A stretch of DNA of 64,000 bases from Strigamia acuminata (taxonomy: Eukaryota; Arthropoda; Chilopoda; Geophilomorpha; Linotaeniidae), in assembly GCA_949358305.1 (NCBI GenBank), contig OX442314.1, positions 58,041,369-58,105,368 of the forward strand, written 5' to 3'. Both the position numbers and the translations under genes were made by a program. This document shows, piece by piece, positions 10,144 to 20,500 of this stretch. The notes beneath the pieces are model-generated. The model searched no databases, was not told the DNA's origin, and saw nothing but the letters and a program-made list of their open reading frames with translations. Every line of letters starts with the position of its first letter. The first letter of the stretch is position 1.

Positions 10144-12337
10144 TGACACAATGTGACCAAAAGCAGGACCGCAGCTTGCAAGGTGAACAAGTGGAATTAA
10201 GTCACGACCAATGAGGAGACAGGAGATTAGGCTCAAGTAGCCATTCTTGGGAGAGGGATTAGTGATGTCACTTCCCCCCCCCTGGTTTCCCATTGGTAGA
10301 AAATTAAAATAATTCATGGAATTGATTTCCCAGAGTTCCAAGAAAATGTCGAAATTTGAAATTCCAATCATTCTCGAAAATTCCGAGATTTCCACATGTT
10401 TTTCTATTGTTTTCAGGTCGCCATCTTGATTTTTTGACAAAAAATAAAACTTTGACCAATATAAATGCCGAATTTTCTCCATTTCTGAAGAGAAACAACA
10501 TTTTTTTGAAAGCAAAATAGAAATTTGTTTGGAACTAGAAGTTCTGAACCAGATCAAAATGGTCTGATTCCACAAAAACATGACTTTTGTGCTTTCCTAA
10601 AAAAGCACGAAATCATGTCTGTAGAACTTCGAAATTTTCAAACCAGTTAATTTTATCATTGTTGGCAACAAATAACAAAATCAAACCGCGCTAGCGCGCA
10701 GACAAACCGATTCTTGATGCCTCGCAAGAAGAAACAGAGGAAGAAAGATAAGAAAATAAAAATAAAAAATTACAAAATACTGGGTGTTTTTTAATCTAAA
10801 AGACACTCAAAAAGTTCCAATTTTTAGCAGAAGGTTTTTGCAGATATTTACACTACGGGGATATTGTTGCAATCTCTTCTTCTGCCCCAAGAGACCAACA
10901 AACGCGCCCGCTCACCCCTTTCGGAGACTCATTCCAGTCTGCACGAGGCTGCCTTTCGACAGAAACGTGCCTACACTGAGATGTCTGTTCATCCCAATGA
11001 AATGGTGTTTTTTGTGGAACAGTCAGTTGCACTTAAAGTAAGAAGGAAATGCATCTTCTGTCCCTAGTCGCCTTGGGTCCCACCCTTCAGCCGCCATTGT
11101 GAAGCCATATCGCCCTCCATTTGACGCTGTATACAACCCGGCATTTGAGGTGATCATTACCACTGTCAGGTGTGGAGTCCCAAGAAAACCATGAAAATCA
11201 TAGATAGGGAAGTTTAGAGAAAAAGTAAAAAATGAAAAAGATGTAAAAACAACTAATTTCCAAATTACAAAGATTGCTCCAGACTGTGGTTCGAGCACAG
11301 TCCTTTAACAAACTGCAGTAGCCCAGAAATCAAGCAAGAGTGAATAAAATTCAGAAACAAAAGTTACAGGCTAGATTCCCAATCTTTTTTCAAAGTTGGT
11401 AGCTACCTGAACGTACAGATATCGTTCCTACGCCCTAACGAACTCTCTGTGCCATTTGAGCACTTCACCATCGGTATCCCCGTACCTCCGGCAGCTCTCC
11501 CTGCTGTCCGTGTCCCAATTTCAGCAACTCTTGGGTTAAATACGTTAACTTGCAGTTGCCTACCAACCAGTACACGGGACAGGGTAGGATTATGACCGAT
11601 GTGAACCCGGATGAGCGCCTTGAGCAGCCACAACGCAACCCATAAATTATGAGTCGCAACAAAAATCAAGGCAGTCTTCCCATGTGTGCGGACACTTTGC
11701 TGCTACTCGGGTCCAACTACACGCCAACTCACCGCACGTGACTGTTCCCGCGCCAGCGACCACTAAGCTAGCAACCTGCATCCAAGCGACTAAACGTCCT
11801 ACAAGAAATTTGGTGTCACTCAAAGCTCAGTTCAACATCGCCTCCTCGCCCGGCCCATAATGGAACCAGTGATTGCAGCGTGGCACCTGGAATATGACCG
11901 CTTCTCCCCCGTGGGATTTGGTTTGCTGGTGGCCACCAGCGCGCCTCCTCCACGAATCGAGTTTGAATACGCTGCAGACTGTCCCATTACTTTTACTTGG
12001 GCTGCGCACCAAGAAATAGAAATAATAAAGAAGGTTTGGAATTATATTCCCCTCCCAACCACTCAGTTTTTTAGGCTAAGCTAGAAAGGAATAGAAGACC
12101 GTTGGAAAGTGTGGCTAGTGTAAGTCCCGGCTTGCCAGTACCCAGGCAAGCTGGACATGCAAAGCCACCAATTTTTGTCTGATCAGGGTCCAATGGTCAG
12201 CGATTAGCGGCCGTTTCGCTTGCTGACCCCCTATCACAATCATGACCAAGGAAATTTCCCCCTCTAGTTGAAAGAAAAAATTCATTTAATATTGTGCTTC
12301 GCACAATCAGTAAATTAGAATAGTATTCGCAAGAGAA
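10144..12337 (+). other. Element C leader containing antisense exon-like blocks
   Basis: This 2.2-kb stretch between primer site and gag has no sense gene. On the plus strand, antisense to the element, it holds blocks that look like exons: 10880-11038 ending in a GTAAGA donor, about 11091-11168 preceded by CCCACCCTTCAG, about 11402-11600 (frame includes LRPNELSVPFEHF), and 11860-12084 (MEPVIAAWHLEYDRF...). Stops separate them, and intron-like AT-rich sequence lies between. The protein is not recognised. A captured, decayed gene fragment is one reading; chance open frames are the other. Confidence 0.35.
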
Positions 12338-12359
12338 TTCAAAATCCTGGACGGGCCCA
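12338..12359 (-). promoter_or_regulatory. Primer-binding site of element C (tRNA-Pro-like)
   Basis: Read on the minus strand, TGGGCCCGTCCAGGATTTTG begins four bases inside the LTR. It resembles the tRNA-Pro 3' end complement (TGGGGGCTCGTCCGGGATTT from memory), with a two-base gap and a few changes. Confidence 0.5.
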
Positions 12360-12363
12360 CAAT

Positions 12364-12986
12364 TGTGAGTGTTCGGACGGACGCCACGTGGTCGGGGGAG
12401 AGCCACGGAGGCGCTGGACGCAACACACACGATAAAACAAACCACGAAATACACGGAGACACAATATAGTTTTAGTTATGGCTTTATTGGATGTCTAGGG
12501 GTATGATTGTAGTGTCCCATAGTGTATTTCCCAAGGCGGCGGTTCCTTCGAACCGCCCCTAATCAGACCGCGTGGCACGGCGGCCATCGGCCGCCATGAC
12601 ACACGAGGTCGGTAATCGGTTTTGGGCCACGCCGCCGAAGTTACGGTTAACGTCCGGCGGACGTGGCGCAACTGGACGCTCAGGTCCCGGCGGGCGACAT
12701 CATCGCCACGCCGATAGTTTGGGTTATCTCAATAGCCAGTTTTGGAGGCGGTCGCAACACGACCGTTCGCCTTGCTGGTTGATCAACAACTCTCTTGTCC
12801 CTACGGGGACCAACCACTTCCGGAAGGGCGACTTCCGGGGCCCGATCCTGCTTGACCAAAGGCCCGCAGCTCCACCTGGTTGCGGGGGACCGCAACAGGC
12901 TGCGCGAGATACGAGAGGCGCTGGAGCTGCGCCAAGTGCATTGCCGTTGCAGTGCAGCGACCCGTGCGCAGGGGCAGCTGGTCACA
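12364..12986 (-). repeat. 5' LTR of element C (623 bp)
   Basis: This matches the 4943-5565 copy as read by eye. It is followed on the minus strand by the primer site and leader, which makes it the 5' LTR. Confidence 0.9.
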
Positions 12987-13195
12987 AAACCTGAGTCTTT
13001 CTTCACTTTACAAACACAAGTAAACGTGTTACGTGAGTTGACGTAACAATATGTATACGTATACAATACGTATACAATATGTCAACGTAACAATATGTAT
13101 TCTAAAGCAATTGCTTTAGAATACATACTGTTAAATCTCAAACTCACGTAACATGTTTACTTGTGTTTGGAAAGTGAAGAAGGACTCAGGTTTAG
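12987..13195. repeat. Inverted repeat of LTR-derived ends (~50-bp arms)
   Basis: The left arm 12987-13036 (AAACCTGAGTC...TTACGTGAGTT) is repeated in reverse at about 13139-13193 with few mismatches. The middle is rich in TATAC and holds a perfect 24-bp palindrome near 13098-13121 (ATTCTAAAGCAA and its reverse). The left arm ends ...GACGTAACA, like the LTR end of element 1, so the arms look like R-U5 pieces of a related LTR placed head to head. Confidence 0.65.
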
Positions 13196-13760
13196 TTGTT
13201 TTAAATTCCAATTCTCTTTTATTAATTCAAACCGGGAATTTTCTAATAAAAATATGCGAGGTTAGATCAAATTATAAAGTTTCACAAAGTTAAAGTCCGA
13301 CAGTGGCTTACCGTCTGTGATTATTAAATTAAAGCTTAATTCTATTGTTTTACATGACTGATTATTACTTAAACTTAAATGACTTACACTATAAACAATT
13401 AACTCTTATATGACCAAAGTAAATTCAATAACCCTAAGTACATAGAGAGAGAGACAATTCTTCTCCAAGTAAAACAAGCAAAGAACATTCAGGTTTGAAG
13501 TCCTGGAGAGAACTGACTTAACTGGCTGCTGGTTTCTATTAAGTCACAAATAATTTCACACTGGTTGTCTGTAATATCCAAAATAAAAGTAAATTTAACT
13601 TGTATGAAGCACTTGTTCATACAGCTGAGCTGGTTTCGGACACGAAAGTTCTTTTACTTGTGGATGCCGTCCATCCAATCTAATGTCGTTTTCACTTGAG
13701 GATATTGCTTTGAAGATTTTCACGCACAGTTATTGAGTTGTAGAAATATACATATATCTC
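13196..13760 (-). repeat. LTR-like block, minus orientation (approximate ends)
   Basis: It is arranged like the element 1 LTR: a minus-strand TATAAGAG at about 13404-13411 and AATAAA at 13218-13223, again about 190 bases apart, followed by the GAGTCCTTCTTCACTTT segment of the inverted repeat. No matching second copy, gag or pol is attached. It may be a solo or broken LTR. Confidence 0.4.
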
Positions 13761-14230
13761 TCCCTGGGAATGATGCGGCAGTGCGACTTCCTTTACTTTT
13801 ACCGATTGGAGGATCGCAAAGACGCTTTTCGCGAAGTTTCTGCCTGACTCTGAACTCGGGATAGGGGCCGACATAACAGCAAATAATTGATGAATTTTAT
13901 AACAACAGCAATTGTTGCATATTTGATGATAAACACCAGATGGGGCGACTAACAAACTGAATCAAGTTCTCTCAACCAAGGCCACACTATTCCTCTAACT
14001 TTTCTAAAACTATTATTGTCCATAACATCCGTAGAACCAATAGGAAAGCATGCATAATGCTTTTTTATTGCTAATATTGCATAAATATATCAAAAAATTA
14101 ATTTTTGCAAAAGTAAATAATATTGCTACCAAAAATTGCTTTTATTAGCAATAAAAAAGAATAAAACGTTTGTTATTTCATATAATGCCTCCTTAATATT
14201 TGATCGCCGAGTCTGGTTATTCTGCAAATC
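13761..14230 (+). repeat. Probable 3' portion of the 5' LTR of Gypsy A
   Basis: Plus-strand AATAAA signals at 14150 and about 14160 lie about 75 bases before a TGGCGCC primer-binding-like start, as in an R-U5 end. ATTCTGCA at about 14218-14225 could be the LTR end. This is not confirmed by a second copy. Confidence 0.35.
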
Positions 14231-14248
14231 TGGCGCCAACTGTAGGAA
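14231..14248 (+). promoter_or_regulatory. Candidate primer-binding site of Gypsy A
   Basis: TGGCGCCAACTGTAGGAA has the TGGCGCC start common in retroelement primer sites. The rest does not let me assign the tRNA. A 1.4-kb leader would separate it from gag, which is long but not unprecedented. Confidence 0.4.
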
Positions 14249-15623
14249 TTATCCCTCTGGGCTACCGTACGTCGTTAAGCTTAAAGATTCGTTCTGTCGA
14301 GAACAGCGCCCATGATTTATGTCTTGTATACCCCGTAGCCATGTACAGCAGCCACGTATTTATCCACTAACGTCGTGGATGTTGTTTCTTCCGTCAGTTA
14401 GCACGCGTTCTTCGAAGCCTTCGTTTTCTAGTGTCACGGTCCTGACTTTAGACAGTAATAATTTTCAAAATTTTAAGCGCATTTTGCGCCTTTCCTTTAA
14501 ATTTTCCCCAATCATATTGAGAAATTGTTCTAGTTTCCCTAAATCATTTTATTTTTCCCAAATCTAAATTTATTATTTTATTTTATATTATTTTCCTTAT
14601 TTTTGATATTTATCTTTAATTTGGCCTGGTTTTAATCACCCCATCCAGACAATTCATGAGAATTCTGCAATAAGTTGATATAATCGCGCTCTAAATTTAC
14701 ATATTTCACCCCTGATCGCCTGTTTTCTGCTCGGTCCCCATTGGAAATTGACTTGGCCTTTGACATGTGATCAGAGGTGACTTGTTCTGTCAAGACATTT
14801 TTGACAGAGAGAATAATTTTCGCCTTCGACTAGTCAACATCTTCTGTCTCAACTGGAAGATTTCCAAGTGCGATTTATGTTGCGTCTCAACGCATACGGT
14901 CATTATGCAGCCCGAATTCTCATGTTAATCTAACTAACTACAACATTTATTATTTGCCCATTATTTGCGTACAAATTACTGGAAAAACGGCGTATTCGAC
15001 GGTCTCAATTCGTCAATACATTTTATGCCACGACTGTGACTTCCTCCTCAGCCTAGACATTTTGAACTCATACTCGTCTCAATTGCGTATTCATTTCATT
15101 ATCGACGGTTCGACGACGTTGTCTGCGGTTTGGTACCTGTTTGCGCGTTCACCCAACGTTTGCGCGTGTCCAGGAGAAGAAACATACTCTTCGTAAGTAC
15201 GCCTAGCATATGACGACATTTTCCCTAGTGAAGAGCGATATTTTGGTCTTAAATTCGAAGTATCAACGTTCGCCATTTTGTACGGCGCCCGAATTGAATC
15301 CTGCACCCATAAAATACAGATTTCACGAATAGACGCTGTCTTAACCTAGCTACCACCCCCGGCAAAGTTTTAAGAGTTGCAGCGCCTGCGAACCTAAATT
15401 TTCTGGTTATTACAATCCCTGGAAATTCTTAAATTTCCGAAACCATTGTTAAAAAGTCGACTACGACGTGACAATCTTGGCGAGCTAGACAGGATTCAAC
15501 TCGAAACGTGTTCTAAGAGAACACAAACCACCATTTTCTTCAGTGAAGACTACGCAAGTATAGGTCGTTATATTTATTTGATTAATTACTTATTTTTGCC
15601 GGCACACATATTATTATTTCAAC
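14249..15623 (+). other. Long gag leader of Gypsy A with strong splice donor
   Basis: There is no long frame. A consensus donor, GTAAGTAC, occurs at 15193-15200, 430 bases before gag. The only matching strong acceptor I saw in the element is at 22790, just before the accessory ORF. This could be the donor of a subgenomic mRNA. Confidence 0.45.
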
Positions 15624-17540
15624 ATGGCTTCACGCGACGCTTTGTCGCAATCCAGTGTTTCGGACGTAGAAGCCGAACAAGCGCATACTTTGCCACTTCC
15701 AGACTCACCAACACATGAGCCGGACCAACAGCAGGAACTACTAGTACAACCAATATCCACAGACGTACCATTTTCCAATCCTTGGAGGACATACGCTCAA
15801 ATGGAAGCGGATCAACTCCAACATGAACGGGAAGCGGCTGCAGCACGGGATCAATGGGAGGAAAATAGACGCCATTTGCAGGACTCACTCATGGAGAGAA
15901 GACAAATAGTGGACGGGATGCGAGCGGTTCGAGAAGACATTCAACGAGGACCGCCGCCTCCTTACCAACCTGCGTTTATGCAACCGGAACCACAACAACA
16001 TCGAAGGAATCCACCTGCACTGACGATGGAAGCATTGATGAGAGTGTTACGAGAGGATAGAAGGGAGTTACAGCACGAACTTCGCCAGGAGTTGCTCGAG
16101 TCGATGAGGCAAATTAGGCGCGAGCTGAACGACAGAGTGGAGGAATTTATCCATTCGCACAACGAGCGAACTCAGCCTGAACCACCAGCACCAGAAGCAG
16201 GTTCAGGGGCCACACGTCGTGGGCGAGAGGGCGCTCGGGGAGCCGACTTTTCTTTTGGAGATACTGGACGTGCATCGGGACCACGACGCACTGGCTCTTA
16301 TTCTCCGAGACGACGCCAACAACATTCACAACAGGGAGACACGACTTCCAATGTTCCACGGGACCCACCACCGAATCCTGACCCGGATTCCGCTCAAGGA
16401 GGTAGTCAAGGCATACCACTCAGCGCCTCAAGACAACTGCCTCACACGAGATCTCAACTCTCGTTGGAGTCGGAAGATCAGCGTCAAGCCGCTCAGGTTG
16501 GAAGGTATAAACTTAAAGTTGAAAAAATTCCATACTTTGATCCGGATGAGGCTACTTTCGACACAGTGGACCTGTTCCTGGGTAAGCTATATGCGCACAT
16601 GTTTACCATGGGAGCACCGGAGGGAATATATTTGAAAGTATACGTGGTTCTCGCGCTCCGAAATAGAGCGCAACGTTGGTGGATGGCTCTAACTCCAAAA
16701 CCTAACAATTGGGAGGACTTTGAATTAATTTTCAGGCAGGTATTTTCCATCAATTCAGCTTTAGCTAATGTTAAGTTGTCTCAGCGCAAACAAAAGCCAG
16801 GGGAATCAACTATGTCGTTCCTCAGCGAGATGATTCATTATTTAAATATTGCTGGATACAAGGACAAGGGCTTGCAGTGGGAACGAGTTCAGGGCATGAT
16901 GCAAACTCAAGTCGTACAATTAATGCGCTCTTGGTGCATCAGGACGATCGACGACGCAGTCAAAATGGGCAACGATGTCGATAATCGCCTTCAATTGGAT
17001 TCGTTGCGGACTTTTGAGTACAAACAGTGCGGAGTTTCGGACCAGGAGATGCCTTTACCCGCAGGAGTGGGTCCTGCCACACGCACCAGAACAGAGGAGG
17101 AGAAGTTAAATCAACAATCTACTTCGTCCAGGTCTGGTCGTTTTTCAAGATTCAACAAAGTATTTACAGCATTGCTCGAGGACATGTCGGCGTGCGCGCT
17201 CGATCCAGAGGATCCCAACAGCGAGGAAACCAATAAGGACCCGCCAAAGGAGTCTGCATCAGCGGCAGCACAAAAATCTGATGTCCACGCCATGACTGCG
17301 ACTACTGCGCCAACACCTAGAACGGATACACAGCACACATGTCCCAAGGACGTTGTCATTTTTCCAGCCGCTAAAGAAGCGCCTTCAGAGCCAAAGCTCC
17401 CGAAGAATGCTATGTGGAGAAAAACACCAACGGACAAATGGTTCATGTCCGACAGGCAATCATGGAGGCCTGTGTGCCCCGTTTGTGGCAAGGAGTGGAG
17501 TCGCCAGTCGGGAAACGCAAGCGGCCTGCTCAAAGCATGA
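15624..17540 (+). CDS. Gag protein of Gypsy A
   Basis: The ORF encodes 638 aa from ATG 15624. The N-terminal 50 residues are acidic and Gln-rich. A coiled-coil-like segment with many Glu/Arg/Gln runs about 55-100 and again about 130-180. A Pro/Ser/Arg-rich linker follows (about 185-290). The capsid domain at about 295-470 includes EKIPYFDPDEATFDTVDLFL, ALRNRAQRWWMAL, WEDFELIFRQVF and a TMSFLSEMIHYLNIAGY block. A Ser/Thr-rich tail ends in VCPVCGKEW, a lone CxxC knuckle and not a CCHC one. Pol overlaps the 3' end in the -1 frame, and an in-frame GGGAAAC heptamer lies 24 bases before the stop. Start choice: this is the first ATG after the leader, and the frame is compositionally coding from it. 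Confidence 0.85.
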   Translation: MASRDALSQSSVSDVEAEQAHTLPLPDSPTHEPDQQQELLVQPISTDVPFSNPWRTYAQMEADQLQHEREAAAARDQWEENRRHLQDSLMERRQIVDGMRAVREDIQRGPPPPYQPAFMQPEPQQHRRNPPALTMEALMRVLREDRRELQHELRQELLESMRQIRRELNDRVEEFIHSHNERTQPEPPAPEAGSGATRRGREGARGADFSFGDTGRASGPRRTGSYSPRRRQQHSQQGDTTSNVPRDPPPNPDPDSAQGGSQGIPLSASRQLPHTRSQLSLESEDQRQAAQVGRYKLKVEKIPYFDPDEATFDTVDLFLGKLYAHMFTMGAPEGIYLKVYVVLALRNRAQRWWMALTPKPNNWEDFELIFRQVFSINSALANVKLSQRKQKPGESTMSFLSEMIHYLNIAGYKDKGLQWERVQGMMQTQVVQLMRSWCIRTIDDAVKMGNDVDNRLQLDSLRTFEYKQCGVSDQEMPLPAGVGPATRTRTEEEKLNQQSTSSRSGRFSRFNKVFTALLEDMSACALDPEDPNSEETNKDPPKESASAAAQKSDVHAMTATTAPTPRTDTQHTCPKDVVIFPAAKEAPSEPKLPKNAMWRKTPTDKWFMSDRQSWRPVCPVCGKEWSRQSGNASGLLKA

Positions 17541-20500
17541 GTCCAGAGAGCGGGTCGGATACAATCATCAAGGACTCTACTGAGAAGAAGACTGAAGAAT
17601 CACCAGACGTCGATGGAAGTACAACACCGTCTACTCCGACACCAGAGGCGCCGTCTGCTGTTCGAGAAGACAACAACAAATCATTAACCCCGTCTACGGA
17701 CATTAAATTAACTACATTAATCAAAACAGATTCAAGTAAATCAAAAATAAAAATACCCGGTGTCGTAACACCACAACCAACAAAATCAGCGCAACTTTCG
17801 TCTGTGAAAGCCAAGGAAACCCCCAAAAAACCAACTTCGTTGACAACGCAGAGTGAGACGTTGCAAACAAACTTCGTTCTTTTGTCGCCCGAGGAATTGC
17901 AAAAATCCGAAGAGCCAAGAATCGAAATTACGAAGACTGATCGCTTCAACAGAGAAGCACCATATATCAAAATAACATGGGCTAACGTGAGTTTTGTCGC
18001 ACTTTTGGATTCAGGCGCTCAGACATGTGTAATGTCAGAGTCATTATTTAACAAACTTAAAGCCAATATGGGTTTGGAATTGCTCGAACTTCACGAAACA
18101 GTGCGTACAGCGGCCGATGACAAAATTCCAGTTAAGGGATCTGTTAAACTGTCGGTGCGCGCACCTTTGGCCGTTATTTCTTTCATTTGTTTAATTATAC
18201 CCAAAACATCAGAGGACCTTCTGCTGGGAAGAGATTTCTGCAGAGCGGTTGGTCTGTGCACGGACTTTGAATTGTGCCAGTGGTATTTGAAGGGATCGCC
18301 GGAGCGAAGACAATTCATGACTTTAGAACAAGCTAATAAGTCAGAATCTGTTCTTTTATTTCCCATCAAGAAGCCCGATGATACAAAGGACAGCGCCAAG
18401 GATGTACCCAAGGTAGTAATTAACAACATTAATTGTATTCTTCTAGAACATCGATCTTTGTCGCAAGAGATTTTCGAATATCCAAATGACGATGCTCAGC
18501 ACCAAATCAAGAGGATTCGGAATCGTACACGAGATCAGTGGTCATTTATATGGTCACCAAAGAGGAAGGATTCCATTAAAAAATCAAGAAGATTCAATTC
18601 ATCATTGTTTTCGACGCTTAGCCAACGCAGACGTGCAAGACGACAGCGGAGACGCCTTTATGAATTGTCACCAACAATAAAACAACTTAACACGCAGGGA
18701 AGACAGCTTTTGCGTCGTGTGGATGAAAATGCGCTCATGGCCAGAGTACACGATCATTCGACGATTTCGGAGCCGCCTCTGGATGTTAACGTACTACAAT
18801 ATCAACCAAGCAGTGATCCAACGCAACTGGATTGGATTTACGACCAGCTGTGGTCATCATTGACGGTACCCCAAATTCGTTTATTAATTCAGACTCTTCG
18901 ACCAATTTCGAAAGTATTTCGTGAGGAGGTCGGATTATGTAACAACACTCAGTTTGAAGTAAATTTAAAACCGGACTTTAGACCAATTCATGTGCCTGTA
19001 AGACCCGTTAACCCAGCAAAAAAGATGGTAATTGACGCTTATTTGGACCAAAAACTAAAACAAGGCATTATTCGTCTATCAAAAAGTGATTGTGCGGTGG
19101 CGCCTGTTGTTGTTCCAAAGAAGACTGGAGACTGGCGTACAGCCATGGATTTTAGACCGATGAATGCTCAAACTTTGCCAGATGTCTACCCACTACCCGA
19201 CATCGATAATATATTTTCTTATTTAGGAGGATCAAATTGGTTTTCGATCATAGACGGACGAGAAGCTTTCCACCAGATTGGAGTGCGTCCAGGTGACGAG
19301 AGATTTCTCGCATTTATTACGCACAGAGGACTTTTCGAATATGTGAGAATGCCATTTGGACCCATTAATGGCCCAGCAACTCTGCAGAGAGCCATGAACA
19401 AAACTTTGTCGAAATATCTTTACAAGTTCGTGTTCGTTTATCTCGATGACGTCATAATTTTCAGCAAGACTTTCGAGGAGCATGTACAACATCTCAAAAT
19501 AATTCTTCAAGCCTTGGATGAGGCGGGATTCACGATGAACGCCAACAAGACGGAATTGTGCAGAACATCGCTCGAGGTTTTAGGACATATTGTAGAGGCT
19601 GGACACATTAAACCAAACCCAAATAAGGTGACGGCAATTCAATATTTTCCGGCGCCTACCAACATCAAAGAATTACAAAGATTCAAAGGAATGATTGGTT
19701 ATTATCAGTCATTTTTTCCAAATTATTCAAAAACATGCGAGGTGTTTCGCCCTTTGCTCAAAAAAGATTCTGAGTGGAATTGGACGATCCAACACCAAGA
19801 AGCATTTAATTCACTCAAGAGAGGACTGGCTGAACCAACTCTACACCGAAGATTCCCAGATTGGACCAAGCCATACATACTGCAAACAGACGCCAGCTAT
19901 TCAGGTTTGGGCGCTGCACTCATGCAATTAAATGATCAAGGTGAACGAACACCAATTGCCTTTGCATCACGTGCATTGAATTCTGCTGAAAAGAATTACA
20001 GCGTTACTGAAATTGAATGCTTGGCGGCGGTTTGGGCGGTCAAAAGATTTCGTGTATATCTTGAGATGATGAATTTTTATTTAGAAAGCGATCATTTGTC
20101 GTTAAAGTGGCTTTTCCAGCAGCGAGAACCAAAAGGACGCCTGGCACGATGGGTTCTGTCCCTCAGTGAGTACAAATTTACATTTCTTTACTGCTCAGGA
20201 GCCCAGAATCGTGTTGCGGATGCCCTTAGCCGTGCGCCTGTGGAACCATCGGAACCATTGGATGCAGACGACTCGCCTCTCGTTGATGAAACATGCTACA
20301 TCGCCTATTTTGACGACCCAAATGATTGGCCAAAATTACCAATAATCAACATTATTGGAGTTGGATTGGCTGCGGCACAACAACGAAATAACGCAGCTGT
20401 GATGACAAGAGCGCAAAGACGACAACAGCAAATTAAACCAAAATTGGGAAGGCCAAAAGGTTCTAAAAACAAGAAGAGACCGCCACCAAATTATCAGGTG

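Larger units (their letters stand above)
4943..12986 (-). mobile_element. Element C: two-LTR, pol-deleted Ty3/gypsy-type element
   Basis: This 8,044-bp unit is bounded by direct 623-bp repeats (4943-5565 and 12364-12986) that look identical by eye and start TGTGA and end TCACA. Minus-strand order is 5' LTR, tRNA-Pro-like primer site, a 2.2-kb leader, gag, a shattered pol remnant, a zinc-motif accessory ORF, polypurine tract and 3' LTR. Pol is reduced to about 0.5-0.9 kb, so the element must rely on another element for reverse transcriptase and integrase. Outer flanks are AAAT and AAAC, a 3-of-4 match, so the target duplication is not clean despite the matching LTRs. Confidence 0.85.

Noticed and set aside
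10268-10285. Second polypurine-like tract with TGACATC after it in the element C gag leader
   Set aside because: A matching LTR of sensible length does not follow; TGACA...TGTCA spans only about 125 bp.
11284-11300. GGTTCGAG with complementary flanks, tRNA T-arm-like
   Set aside because: The stem-loop register does not fit a T-arm and no acceptor, D or anticodon arm is present.
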